Origin: Glutamicibacter creatinolyticus
Lineage (GTDB): Bacteria > Actinomycetota > Actinomycetes > Actinomycetales > Micrococcaceae
Reading direction: 5' to 3'
NCBI RefSeq assembly: GCF_006094275.1
Contig: NZ_CP034412.1
Coordinates: forward strand, 868,001 to 932,000
Length of the DNA: 64,000 bases
Shown here: positions 1 through 7,856 of the stretch, one piece after another
Position numbering within the stretch: the first letter of the stretch is position 1
Layout of the letters: each line of letters starts with the position of its first letter
Program-made: the position numbers and the translations under genes
The notes under the pieces: model-generated
What the model was told of the DNA's origin: nothing
The model's database searches: none
Seen by the model: the letters and a program-made list of their open reading frames with translations, nothing else

Positions 1-656
1 GAGATGGGCAGTTCCACGCCGTTGACCAGGACCGAGGCCTTGCCGGTGGCGAGCTTGACGGTCTGCACGTGTTCCATGTTCACCAGGTAGGAGCGGTGGA
101 TGCGCACGTAGCCGGCCGGGCCCCACTGGGTTTCCAGGTCGTTGAGCGGCACCCGGATCAGGTAGCTGGCGTTGGGCGTGTGCAGCCGCGCGTAGTCCCC
201 GGCCGCCTGCACGTAGGCAATGGAGTCGCGTTCGATCAGCTTGGTGACCCCGCCCTGGTCCACGGTGACCATTTCCGGTTTGGTTTGGGTGTCCTCGACC
301 AGCTCACAGATGCGCCGCACCGACTCGGCCAGCCGCTGCGGGCGGATGGGCTTGAGCACGTAGTCCACCGCGGCCAGTTCGAAGGCCTCCAGCGCCTGGT
401 CCTCGTCGGCGGTGACGAAGACGATGTGCGGGGGATTGGTGAAGCGGGAAATGACCCGGGCGATGTCCAGCCCGGATAACGCGGGCATGTGGATGTCCAG
501 GAACAGGGCATCGACGTCTTCTTCCTCCAGCGCCTTCAGCGCCGCCGCCCCGGAGGTGGCCCGGAAGATCTGCCCGACCCGGGAGTCCTGGCTGAGCAGG
601 TAGGCCAGTTCCTCGACTGCCGGCAGCTCATCGTCGGCTACTACGACATTGATCAT
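1..656 (-). CDS. LytTR-family response regulator (C-terminus cut by window edge)
   Basis: The frame starts with ATG at 654-656 and runs off the left edge, leaving 218 residues. The first ~120 residues are a receiver domain with the acidic pair D8/D9, phosphoacceptor D54 in FLDIHMP and the conserved K in VLKPI. From about residue 135 a LytTR DNA-binding domain follows (ERDSIAYVQAAGDYARLHT, then RIHRSYLVN). It should be phosphorylated by the histidine kinase encoded just upstream (77 bp gap, same strand) and act as a transcription factor in the cytosol. LytTR regulators of this type often control carboxylate uptake or cell-wall genes. The adjacent symporter operon, with LytTR-type boxes in front of it, is the obvious target candidate; that link is inferred. 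Confidence 0.93.
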   Translation of the reverse strand, partial: MINVVVADDELPAVEELAYLLSQDSRVGQIFRATSGAAALKALEEEDVDALFLDIHMPALSGLDIARVISRFTNPPHIVFVTADEDQALEAFELAAVDYVLKPIRPQRLAESVRRICELVEDTQTKPEMVTVDQGGVTKLIERDSIAYVQAAGDYARLHTPNASYLIRVPLNDLETQWGPAGYVRIHRSYLVNMEHVQTVKLATGKASVLVNGVELPI

Positions 657-733
657 TGTTCCAGTCTACCCAGTCGCCGCCGCGCACCCCGTTGGGTCAG
701 GGGCCGGTTGGGGGCCGGGCCCTGCCGCGGTGG

Positions 734-1915
734 CTAGGCGCCGATCTCCGCGTCGGGCAGCGGCACGAACTTGGGGATGCGCAAGGTGATCAGGGTGCCG
801 GCCCCGGGGGCGGTGTCGATCACCAGTCCGTGGCCCGACCCGTAGATCTGGCGCAGACGCACGTCCACGTTGCGCAGCCCCACGTGCAGGTTGGTGGTGG
901 TCCCGGCCAGCACGCTGGAGAGCTTCTGCGGGTCCATCCCGGCCCCGTCGTCCTCGACCTGGATCATCGCGTACTGTCCCTCGTCGGTGGCGGTGATGGA
1001 GATCAGCCCGCCGTCGGGTTTGGCCTCCAGGCCGTGGCGCACCGCGTTTTCCACCAGCGGCTGCAGCGAGAGGAACGGGATCTGGGTGGGCAGCACCTCG
1101 GGGGCGATCTGCAGGGAGACCCGGATGCGCTCCCCGAACCGGGCCTTTTCCAGCAGCAGGTAGCGGTCGATCGCCTCCAACTCCTCGGCCAGGGTGGTGA
1201 AGTCCCCGCGGCGGCGGAAGGAGTAGCGGGTGAAGTCCGCGAACTCGATCACCAGTTCCCGGGCGCGGGCCGGATCGGTGTTGATGAACGAGGCGATCGC
1301 GTTCAGCGAGTTGTAGATGAAATGCGGGGAGATCTGGGCGCGCAGCGCCCGGACCTGGGCCTCGAGCAGCATCGCCTTGGACGCGTCCAGCTCGGCCAGG
1401 GACAGCTGGGCCGAAACGAAGGTAGCGACCTCGGAGACGGCGCGCACAAACCCGGCACCGGCGTGCGCGTGCACGGCGCTGACCGCACCGACTGGGGTGC
1501 CCGAACGCAGCAGCGGGGCACTGACCAGGGTGGTGCCCGGCAGCTTGTTCACCTGGGTCTTGGAGGTGGCGATCGCGTCCTTGACGGTGCCGCGCAATTC
1601 GGCGAGCACCGGCTCGGGCAGGGCCTGGCTGGTTTCAACGCCCAGCTCGGTGGCGGTATCGGAGATCACCAGGCCCTGGCAGCCCAGCAGCTTGCGCAGC
1701 GCCCGGGCCGCCTTGGCGGCACTGACCTCGTTCAGCCCCTCGGCCAGGTGCGGGACGGCGACTGACATGTGGTGCAGCGCCTGGAAGGTCGCCTGCTCGG
1801 CGTCGGTGCCCATCTCCCGGGTGGAGCGCGAAATCCGGAAGCCGAGGAACCCCACGATGGCGATCCCGATGGACGCCACGGTGACGATCAGGGTGATCTC
1901 CAAGGCTGTTGACAT
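734..1915 (-). CDS. LytS-type sensor histidine kinase
   Basis: 393 residues with ATG at 1913-1915. A single N-terminal membrane segment (about residues 5-28) is followed by a GAF-like sensory region (about 60-175) and a His_kinase/HATPase module. The phosphoacceptor is H198 in the SPHFIYNSLNAI motif typical of the LytS/YehU class. The ATP-binding lid follows as PLVENAVRHG and DDGAGM. It lies in an operon with the downstream LytTR regulator and is divergent to the DUF485-symporter operon. Unlike BtsS or LytS it lacks the multi-pass 5TM-5TMR domain, so the signal is probably read by the GAF-like region in the cytosol (inference). The ligand is unknown. Confidence 0.92.
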   Translation of the reverse strand: MSTALEITLIVTVASIGIAIVGFLGFRISRSTREMGTDAEQATFQALHHMSVAVPHLAEGLNEVSAAKAARALRKLLGCQGLVISDTATELGVETSQALPEPVLAELRGTVKDAIATSKTQVNKLPGTTLVSAPLLRSGTPVGAVSAVHAHAGAGFVRAVSEVATFVSAQLSLAELDASKAMLLEAQVRALRAQISPHFIYNSLNAIASFINTDPARARELVIEFADFTRYSFRRRGDFTTLAEELEAIDRYLLLEKARFGERIRVSLQIAPEVLPTQIPFLSLQPLVENAVRHGLEAKPDGGLISITATDEGQYAMIQVEDDGAGMDPQKLSSVLAGTTTNLHVGLRNVDVRLRQIYGSGHGLVIDTAPGAGTLITLRIPKFVPLPDAEIGA

Positions 1916-1947
1916 GCCTCAATCCTAATCACTGCGCCGCCCGGCCG

Positions 1948-1978
1948 ACCGTTCGTCGCGCCCGGGTGTGCCGTTGGG
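1948..1978. promoter_or_regulatory. Two LytTR-type boxes, 22 bp apart
   Basis: ACCGTTCGT at 1948-1956 fits all defined positions of the published LytTR consensus [TA][AC][CA]GTTN[AG][TG]; with the next base C it equals the AlgR core ACCGTTCGTC. GCCGTTGGG at 1970-1978 fits all but the first position. The start-to-start distance of 22 bp, a 13-bp spacer, is the spacing known for LytTR dimers. A weaker third copy (ACCGCTGGC) begins at 1991. The boxes lie between the divergent kinase and DUF485-symporter genes. Confidence 0.65.
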
Positions 1979-2046
1979 CGCATGATCTTGACCGCTGGCC
2001 ATGCATGGGGCGCCGGCTACTACCGGGCGCGCGGGGGATCACGCAT

Positions 2047-2062
2047 AGTGAAGTCAGTCACA
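2047..2062. promoter_or_regulatory. CRP/GlxR-like palindrome
   Basis: AGTGA-N6-TCACA, one mismatch from the TGTGA-N6-TCACA site bound by CRP and by GlxR of Corynebacterium. It lies 51 bp upstream of the DUF485 start codon. Cyclic-AMP control of a monocarboxylate symporter would be biologically reasonable; binding is inferred. Confidence 0.5.
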
Positions 2063-2113
2063 TCGTGCGTGTGGCAGTGATCACACCGCGTGCAGAATCC
2101 AAGGAGGAGAGCA

Positions 2114-2458
2114 ATGAGCTCCAACCCGCAACACGACGTCGCCACCGAGGTCGACTTCGTCGCGGAACAGAACTCTGAAGAGTTCGGCGAGCTGCGCAAG
2201 ACACATCGCAGCTTCGTGTTCCCCATGGCCATCTTTTTCCTCGTGTGGTACTTCGCCTATGTCATCCTGGCGGACTACTTCCACGACTTCATGTCCATCA
2301 AGGTGCTGGGCAACATCAACATGGGCATCGTGCTCGGGTTGCTGCAGTTCGTTTCCACCTTCGCCATCACCGCCGCCTACGTGCGGTTCTCCAACAGCAA
2401 GCTGGACCCCAAGGCGACCAAGATCCGCGAACGCCTGGAAAAGAAGGGTGTTAAGTAG
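2114..2458 (+). CDS. DUF485 membrane protein, symporter partner
   Basis: 114 residues. I chose ATG 2114 because AAGGAGGAG at 2101-2109 sits correctly in front of it; an in-frame ATG 24 bp upstream overlaps that site. The protein has a charged N-terminus, two hydrophobic segments (about residues 34-53 and 67-92) and a basic C-terminal tail, the DUF485 layout (E. coli YjcH, C. glutamicum Cg0952). The stop codon directly abuts the ATG of the symporter gene, so the two are translationally coupled. In relatives such proteins accompany acetate/pyruvate symporters and may help their assembly or activity; the molecular role is not settled. Confidence 0.9.
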   Translation: MSSNPQHDVATEVDFVAEQNSEEFGELRKTHRSFVFPMAIFFLVWYFAYVILADYFHDFMSIKVLGNINMGIVLGLLQFVSTFAITAAYVRFSNSKLDPKATKIRERLEKKGVK

Positions 2459-4081
2459 ATGTCCGCATCGATGATCCTGGCCCAGGCGGCCAGCGAGACC
2501 ACGGTGGGCAACCCGTGGGTGAATATTGCGATCTTCGCCGGCTTCGTTGGGGTAACCCTGGTGATCGTGCTCAAGGCGAGCAAGAACAACAAGACCGCAG
2601 CCGACTACTACGCCGGCGGCCGGTCCTTCACCGGAACACAGAACGGCACCGCTATCGCCGGTGACTACCTCTCCGCCGCCTCGTTCCTGGGCATTGTCGG
2701 GGCAATCGCGATCAACGGCTACGACGGGTTCCTGTACTCCATCGGGTTCCTGGTCGCCTGGCTGGTGGCCCTGCTGCTGGTCGCCGAACTGCTGCGCAAC
2801 ACCGGCAAGTTCACCATGGCCGACGTGCTCTCCTTCCGCCTGAAGCAGCGCCCGGTGCGCATCGCCGCGGCGGTCTCCACCCTGGCGGTGTGCGTGTTCT
2901 ACCTGCTGGCGCAGATGGCCGGCGCCGGTGCGCTGGTCTCCCTGCTGCTGGGCATCGATGAGAAGCTGGGCCAGTCCCTGGTGATCGTGGTCGTCGGCGC
3001 GCTGATGATCCTCTACGTACTGGTCGGCGGCATGAAGGGCACCACCTGGGTGCAGATCATCAAGGCCTGCCTGCTGATTGCCGGTACCTTCGTGATGACC
3101 ATCTGGACCCTGGCGCTGTTCGGCTTCAACTTCTCCGAGCTGCTGGGCACCGCCGCCGAGGTGGCGAACAACCCCGAGATCCTGAACCCGGGCCTGAAGT
3201 ACGGGGTCAGCGAGACCAGCAAGCTGGACTTCATCTCCCTGGGCCTGGCCCTGGTGCTGGGCACCGCCGGCCTGCCGCACGTGCTGATGCGCTTCTACAC
3301 GGTTCCCACCGCGAAGGAAGCCCGCAAGTCGGTGGTCTGGGCGATCTGGCTGATCGGTGCCTTCTACCTGTTCACCCTGGTGCTGGGCTACGGCGCCGGT
3401 GCGCTGATCGGACCGGACAAGATCCTGGCGGCCCCGGGCGGCGTGAACTCCGCGGCCCCGCTGCTGGCCTACGAACTGGGCGGCACCCTGCTGCTGGGTC
3501 TGATCTCCGCGGTCGCGTTCGCAACCATCCTGGCCGTGGTGGCCGGGCTGACCATCACCGCGGCGGCATCCTTCGCCCACGACATCTACTCCTCGGTGCT
3601 GGCCAAGGGCAAGAGCACCCCGCAGAAGGAGATGAAGGTGGCCCGCCGCACCGTGTTGGTGATCGGCGTGCTGTCCATCGCCGGTGGCATCGGTGCCCAG
3701 GGGCAGAACGTGGCCTTCCTGGTGGCCCTGGCCTTCGCGGTCGCGGCCAGCGCCAACCTGCCGACCATCCTGTACTCGCTGTTCTGGAAGGGCTTCAAGA
3801 CCCGCGGGGCCCTGTGGTCCATGTACGGTGGCCTGTTCTCGGCCCTGGGCCTGATCATCATCTCCCCGGTGTTCTCCGGTTCGGAGACCTCGATGATCCC
3901 GAGCATCGACATGGCGATCTTCCCGCTGTCCAACCCGGGCATCATCTCCATCCCGCTGGCGTTCCTGCTGGGCTGGATCGGCTCGATTACCGATAAGGGC
4001 ACCGAGGACGCGGTCAAGGCCGCCGAAATGGAAGTCCGTTCACTCACCGGGGTTGGCGCCGAAAAGGCCGTGGACCACTAG
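2459..4081 (+). CDS. actP: Monocarboxylate (acetate/pyruvate) sodium:solute symporter
   Basis: 540 residues with about 13 hydrophobic segments, a sodium:solute symporter family member of ActP/MctC type. The motif after the first segments (KTAADYYAGGRSFTGTQNG) and AIAGDYLSAASFLGI are hallmarks of this branch. The start ATG follows the DUF485 stop without a gap. It should take up short monocarboxylates such as acetate, pyruvate or propionate with a cation across the cytoplasmic membrane. Co-location with DUF485 supports this assignment, and the LytS/LytTR pair next door resembles known pyruvate-sensing systems in other bacteria. The exact substrate cannot be read from sequence. A strong terminator follows. 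Confidence 0.9.
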   Translation: MSASMILAQAASETTVGNPWVNIAIFAGFVGVTLVIVLKASKNNKTAADYYAGGRSFTGTQNGTAIAGDYLSAASFLGIVGAIAINGYDGFLYSIGFLVAWLVALLLVAELLRNTGKFTMADVLSFRLKQRPVRIAAAVSTLAVCVFYLLAQMAGAGALVSLLLGIDEKLGQSLVIVVVGALMILYVLVGGMKGTTWVQIIKACLLIAGTFVMTIWTLALFGFNFSELLGTAAEVANNPEILNPGLKYGVSETSKLDFISLGLALVLGTAGLPHVLMRFYTVPTAKEARKSVVWAIWLIGAFYLFTLVLGYGAGALIGPDKILAAPGGVNSAAPLLAYELGGTLLLGLISAVAFATILAVVAGLTITAAASFAHDIYSSVLAKGKSTPQKEMKVARRTVLVIGVLSIAGGIGAQGQNVAFLVALAFAVAASANLPTILYSLFWKGFKTRGALWSMYGGLFSALGLIIISPVFSGSETSMIPSIDMAIFPLSNPGIISIPLAFLLGWIGSITDKGTEDAVKAAEMEVRSLTGVGAEKAVDH

Positions 4082-4126
4082 CGAACACCGGCTGCGTCCC
4101 GTGGGGCGCGGTCCAAAAAACACCAG

Positions 4127-4175
4127 AAATCCTCCGGAAGAACCAGTTAGCGGTTCCTTCCGGAGGATTTTTGCG
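4127..4175 (+). terminator. Rho-independent terminator after the symporter gene
   Basis: AAATCCTCCGGAAG (4127-4140) pairs with CTTCCGGAGGATTT (4157-4170), extended by AACC/GGTT with one bulged C, and is followed by more T residues. It ends the DUF485-symporter operon. Confidence 0.88.
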
Positions 4176-4693
4176 TTGCTCTAAGGCCTGGAAATGTTTG
4201 GGGCCAAGAAAGGCGAATCCGGTTTTTCAAAGGAAAGCGCCAGCGGGAACCCAACAGTTTTTGCGGCGCGGAAAGAGGCCAGAATCACACCCAATGCTCA
4301 CCCGCGCCCGCGGCACCAGGCGGGTGCGGGCAGGAGGTGGCCGACGATTGAACGCGGTAGGAATAACCGGAGAACACGCGGTACTTCGGCTTTTTCCGGG
4401 CATCATTGTCGGTGAAGCATGGCAAGATCAGTGGTGAAGAGATTATCGGTACGCGGCAGTCAGGGATTTCGTGAATGACCTGGGGGTTGTGTATAAATAG
4501 CTCAGTGGTCGCTCTCTTGCGGCCACATCCACACGTATTGGGGAATTTCGATACGTTCGGCTGATGCACCAAGGACTTGAGAGGGGTCTCAATGTCCTGC
4601 CCCGGTGCGGCTGCGCGATTTTCACTACCGCTTATTCGCGCGCAAAAAACTGTTGAACGGCATTGAATTTACATTTATTTGGGGGACTCGCAC
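4176..4693 (+). promoter_or_regulatory. Long leader/promoter region of the glycan operon
   Basis: About 520 bp without a convincing gene, less G+C-rich than the surroundings. A possible extended -10 element (TGTGTATAAA, TATAAA at 4490-4495) would give a leader of roughly 190 nt. A strong stem-loop lies at 4566-4608. TTGAAC at 4653-4658 is a weaker alternative promoter element. Small frames here have poor codon use and no ribosome-binding sites. Confidence 0.45.
4566..4608 (+). promoter_or_regulatory. Leader stem-loop
   Basis: AGGACTTGAGA (4572-4582) pairs with TCTCAATGTCCT (4587-4598) around a GGGG loop with one bulged T. An outer GCACC/GGTGC stem extends it. No T-tract follows directly, so it looks like an mRNA leader structure rather than a plain terminator. 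Confidence 0.5.
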
Positions 4694-5611
4694 ATGCCCT
4701 GGTTGTCATATTTTGCTGCCCTTTTAGGGATAGGGGCGGCGATTGGGTTGTCGCTGGAAAGCCAGCGCACCCGGCTTAGCCGTCGCTTCAGACGCGGCAA
4801 ACAGCTCTATTCATTTCTTTACCTCGGTTCCTTGATCCTCACGTTCGCGAACCTGGCCAGCGCCTTCGGTTGGCTGGCCAGCCGACACCAGGCGGACCTG
4901 ATCGTCCTGGTGACCCTGCTCTTTTTCTTCGTGGTCGCCGGACTGGCAATGAACTACGCCATCATCCCGGCCGTCCCCTCCGAGCAGCGTCGGGTCATCC
5001 TCGCGGTCGGTGCCCATCCCGATGACCTGGAGATCGCCTGCGGTGGGACGTTGGCCAAGCTGGCCGATGCGGGGCACGAAGTCCACGTGCTGGTGATGAG
5101 CAACGGTGCGGTAGGCGGGGACCAGGACATCCGCGGCCATGAGGCGATGCGCGGAGCGCGGTTCATGGGCGCGCTGAGCGTCAAAGCCGGCCGCCTGCCC
5201 GATACCCGGCTTTCGGAATCGTCCAACGAGATGGTCGCGCTGATCGAACAGCGCATCGGAGAACTGGATCCCGACGTGCTGTTCACCCATTCGGAGCACG
5301 ACCAGCACCAGGACCACCACGCCGTGCACCTGGCCACGCTGCGCGCCGCCCGCCGGCACTCTTCGATCCTCTGCTTTGAAAGCCCCTCGGCGACCCGCAA
5401 GTTCAACCCGGCGGTGTTCATTGACATCGAGGACTACCTGGACGTGAAGGTCAACGCGGTCGCCCAGCACCAAAACCAGATGGGCAAGCCCTACATGAGC
5501 GCGGACAATGTGCGCGGCATCGCCGCCTTCCGGGGCAACCAGGCCAAAACCCAATTCGCCGAGGGATTCGAAGCCGTCCGGCTCCTTGGCTCGTCAGTAG
5601 GAGTGTTCTAG
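4694..5611 (+). CDS. Membrane-anchored PIG-L/LmbE-family deacetylase
   Basis: 305 residues from ATG 4694, chosen because GGGGGA at 4681-4686 precedes it. A TTG start 15 bp upstream would lie inside that site. Three hydrophobic segments (about 1-18, 40-60 and 65-88) precede a PIG-L/LmbE domain from residue ~100. The zinc-binding AHPDD motif begins at A107, and the second metal site region DQHQDHHAVH is at 203-212. The loop between segments 1 and 2 is very basic (RTRLSRRFRRGK), which by the positive-inside rule puts the catalytic domain in the cytosol. The family removes N-acetyl groups from GlcNAc-type sugars. It is first in a tight operon (TAG abuts the next ATG) with an ATP-grasp ligase and a glycosyltransferase. 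The substrate is unknown. Confidence 0.88.
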   Translation: MPWLSYFAALLGIGAAIGLSLESQRTRLSRRFRRGKQLYSFLYLGSLILTFANLASAFGWLASRHQADLIVLVTLLFFFVVAGLAMNYAIIPAVPSEQRRVILAVGAHPDDLEIACGGTLAKLADAGHEVHVLVMSNGAVGGDQDIRGHEAMRGARFMGALSVKAGRLPDTRLSESSNEMVALIEQRIGELDPDVLFTHSEHDQHQDHHAVHLATLRAARRHSSILCFESPSATRKFNPAVFIDIEDYLDVKVNAVAQHQNQMGKPYMSADNVRGIAAFRGNQAKTQFAEGFEAVRLLGSSVGVF

Positions 5612-6514
5612 ATGCGAATCCTTATCACCGGGGCCAACGGGCCCGCCGGAATGGCGTTGGGGGAACAGCTGCGCGGATCGGGGCATGAGGTGATCGGGGC
5701 GGACATGGACAACGCGCCGAACGAGTTCTACGACCTCGTCGAGAAGGTGCCGCCCTCCAATGATCCGGGCATGATTCCACGGCTGGCCGACCTGATCCAC
5801 CAGCACGGGGTACAGGTGCTGCTGCCCACGGTCAGCGATGAGCTGCCGGCCGTTGCCGCCGCCCACGAGGCCGGGCAGCTGGGCTGCGTGGTCATGATTG
5901 GTGCCGCCGCGGCGGTGGACACCGCCCACGACAAGTGGCTGACGGTCACCCGGCTGATCAGCAGCGGCGTCCCGGTGCCGCGTTCGGCCCTGCCCAGCCA
6001 CTTCGCCAGCACCCAGCAGGCGGTGGACGCGCTCGGCTCGCCGTTCATCCTCAAGCCGCGGGTGGCCCGGGGCGGGCGTGGGGTCAGCCTCATCGATGCG
6101 GCCGACGAACTGGATCTGGCCGAACTGGATGACAGCTGGCTGCTGCAGGAATTTGCCAGCGGCGAGGAGTACGCGCCCATGGTCTTCCACGCCGGCCCGG
6201 ATTCGGGAACCGATTTTTGTGCCGTGGTCCGCAAGACCGAACTGAAGCAGGGGAAGGTCGGCAACGCCGTGGACACCGTGCGCATCGACGGGCCGGAAGC
6301 CGAGGAGATTGCCGCGCTGGCGCTGGACACGGTTCGGGCCCTGGGCCTTGAGTTCCAGGCGGATCTGGATGTGCGCCGGCTGGCCGATGGCCGGGCCGTG
6401 GTGCTGGAGGTCAACGCCCGCTTCGGCGCCAATTCGCGCCGCGCCCCGCAGCTGCTGGAACTGGTGCTGCAGCAGGCCCAGGCCTTGAGCGTTCAACCCG
6501 TGGGACGAGGCTAG
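5612..6514 (+). CDS. ATP-grasp carboxylate-amine ligase-like protein
   Basis: 300 residues; ATG 5612 directly follows the deacetylase stop, with AGTAGGAG upstream. The N-terminus (ILITGANGPAG) is the Rossmann-like pre-ATP-grasp domain of PylC/CarB-like enzymes. The ATP-grasp core shows FILKPRVARGGRG at about 145-157, LLQEFASGEEY at about 178-188, and the metal/ATP motif LEVNARFG near 267. Family members activate a carboxylate as acyl-phosphate and join it to an amine or thiol. Next to a deacetylase that frees an amine, an attractive role is acylating an amino sugar with an amino acid or other acid; this is inference. It is short and lacks an extra C-terminal domain, so a non-peptide product is possible. 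Confidence 0.85.
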   Translation: MRILITGANGPAGMALGEQLRGSGHEVIGADMDNAPNEFYDLVEKVPPSNDPGMIPRLADLIHQHGVQVLLPTVSDELPAVAAAHEAGQLGCVVMIGAAAAVDTAHDKWLTVTRLISSGVPVPRSALPSHFASTQQAVDALGSPFILKPRVARGGRGVSLIDAADELDLAELDDSWLLQEFASGEEYAPMVFHAGPDSGTDFCAVVRKTELKQGKVGNAVDTVRIDGPEAEEIAALALDTVRALGLEFQADLDVRRLADGRAVVLEVNARFGANSRRAPQLLELVLQQAQALSVQPVGRG

Positions 6515-6517
6515 GCG

Positions 6518-7792
6518 ATGCAGTTCTTCATTGACCTCTTCGGCGACGGCGTCGATTCGATCTGGATGATCCTCTTCGGGCTGTTCCTGGTCAGCGGCGG
6601 GCTGATCCTGGGGATGGGGCTGATCAAGCTGGCCTTCGTGCCGTTGTCGCTGGCCTTCGTGTTCCGGGAACGGCGGCGCAGGGCCGCTGCCGGATCGCCG
6701 CTGCTGGAAAGCCGGCCCCGGGTGAGCATCGTGGTGCCGGCCTACAACGAGGCCGTGGTACTCGATCACTGCGTCGAATCCATCCTGGGCAGCAATTACC
6801 CGGATTTTGAGGTGATTCTGGTCGACGATGGGTCGGCGGACGGCACCGCCCAGCTGATGCAGCGGTGGGCCGAACGCGATCCGCGGGTGCGCAGCTTCTC
6901 CCAACCGAACTCCGGCAAGGGCGCAGCCCTGAATTACGGGTTCGCGCAGAGCACTGGGGAAGTGCTGCTGTTCGTGGATGCCGACGGCGTCTTTGGCGCC
7001 GAGACCATCAACGAGATGCTGCGCGGCTTCAGCCACCCGCGCATCGGGGCGGTGTGCGGGGATGACCGTCCGGTGAACCTGAACACCGTGCAGACCCGGC
7101 TGCTGACCGTCATCTCCCACCTGGGCACCGGGGTGGTGCGCCGGGCGCTGGCGTTCATCGGGTGCCTGCCGATCGTCTCGGGGAACTCCGGGGCGTTCTT
7201 GCGCAGCGCGCTGGAGGAGGCCGGGCCGTTGGACGAGCGGATCATCGGCGAGGACCTGGAGCTGACCTGGCGAGTGCACAAGGCCGGCTACCAGGTGAAT
7301 TTTGCCCCGCGGGCGCTGGTGTACGCCGAATCCCCGTCCACGCTCAGGGGCTTGTGGCGTCAACGGGTGCGCTGGGCGCGCGGGCTGCTGCAGACAATCC
7401 GCATCCACCGTTCCATGCACGCGAACCCGCGGTACGGGGCGTTTGGCTTCTTCCTGCTGTTCAACACCTTCAACATGGTGGTGATGCCGGTCGTGCAGCT
7501 GCTGGTGCTGCTGGCACTGCCGTTCGTGATCATCTTCGGGACCAACCCGATCGGCGGCACCTGGCTCGAGTTCCTGGCCTGGCTCGGGATCTTCGTCTCC
7601 CTGTTCCTGGCCCTCTATGCGATGACGCTGAACCGGGCGCTGGGGGACACCCGGCACCTGTGGACGATTCCGCTGTGGCCGGTGTACTCGGTGCTGATGG
7701 GTCTGAGCATGCTCAGCGCCCTGTTCAAGGAGCTCACCAACAAGCCGGCGAAGTGGGACAAGCTGGAGCGCACCGGGGTCGTGTCCCTCTAG
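6518..7792 (+). CDS. Processive family-2 glycosyltransferase, membrane-bound
   Basis: 424 residues; ATG 6518 lies 3 bp after the ATP-grasp stop. An N-terminal membrane segment (about 17-50) precedes a GT2 domain with VVPAYNE, VDDGSADG at about 102, VDADG near 153, GEDLELTWRV near 244 and QRVRWARG near 282. This is the D, DxD, ED, QxxRW set of processive synthases such as PgaC/IcaA, NodC and hyaluronan synthase. Several C-terminal membrane segments (about 310-395) should form the export channel. It probably polymerises or transfers a UDP-amino sugar at the membrane. With the two upstream genes it forms one transcription unit. No separate polysaccharide exporter is visible nearby. Confidence 0.9.
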   Translation: MQFFIDLFGDGVDSIWMILFGLFLVSGGLILGMGLIKLAFVPLSLAFVFRERRRRAAAGSPLLESRPRVSIVVPAYNEAVVLDHCVESILGSNYPDFEVILVDDGSADGTAQLMQRWAERDPRVRSFSQPNSGKGAALNYGFAQSTGEVLLFVDADGVFGAETINEMLRGFSHPRIGAVCGDDRPVNLNTVQTRLLTVISHLGTGVVRRALAFIGCLPIVSGNSGAFLRSALEEAGPLDERIIGEDLELTWRVHKAGYQVNFAPRALVYAESPSTLRGLWRQRVRWARGLLQTIRIHRSMHANPRYGAFGFFLLFNTFNMVVMPVVQLLVLLALPFVIIFGTNPIGGTWLEFLAWLGIFVSLFLALYAMTLNRALGDTRHLWTIPLWPVYSVLMGLSMLSALFKELTNKPAKWDKLERTGVVSL

Positions 7793-7856
7793 GCGCGCCA
7801 CCGCCGCCGGAAGATTCCAGGGCCGCTGTGGGGAACGGGACGCACCGTGATGGTGC

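Noticed and set aside
5594-7801. Open antisense frame of 735 codons opposite the ATP-grasp and glycosyltransferase genes
   Set aside because: His/Gln/Arg-rich shadow translation without motifs; plus-strand genes are clear.
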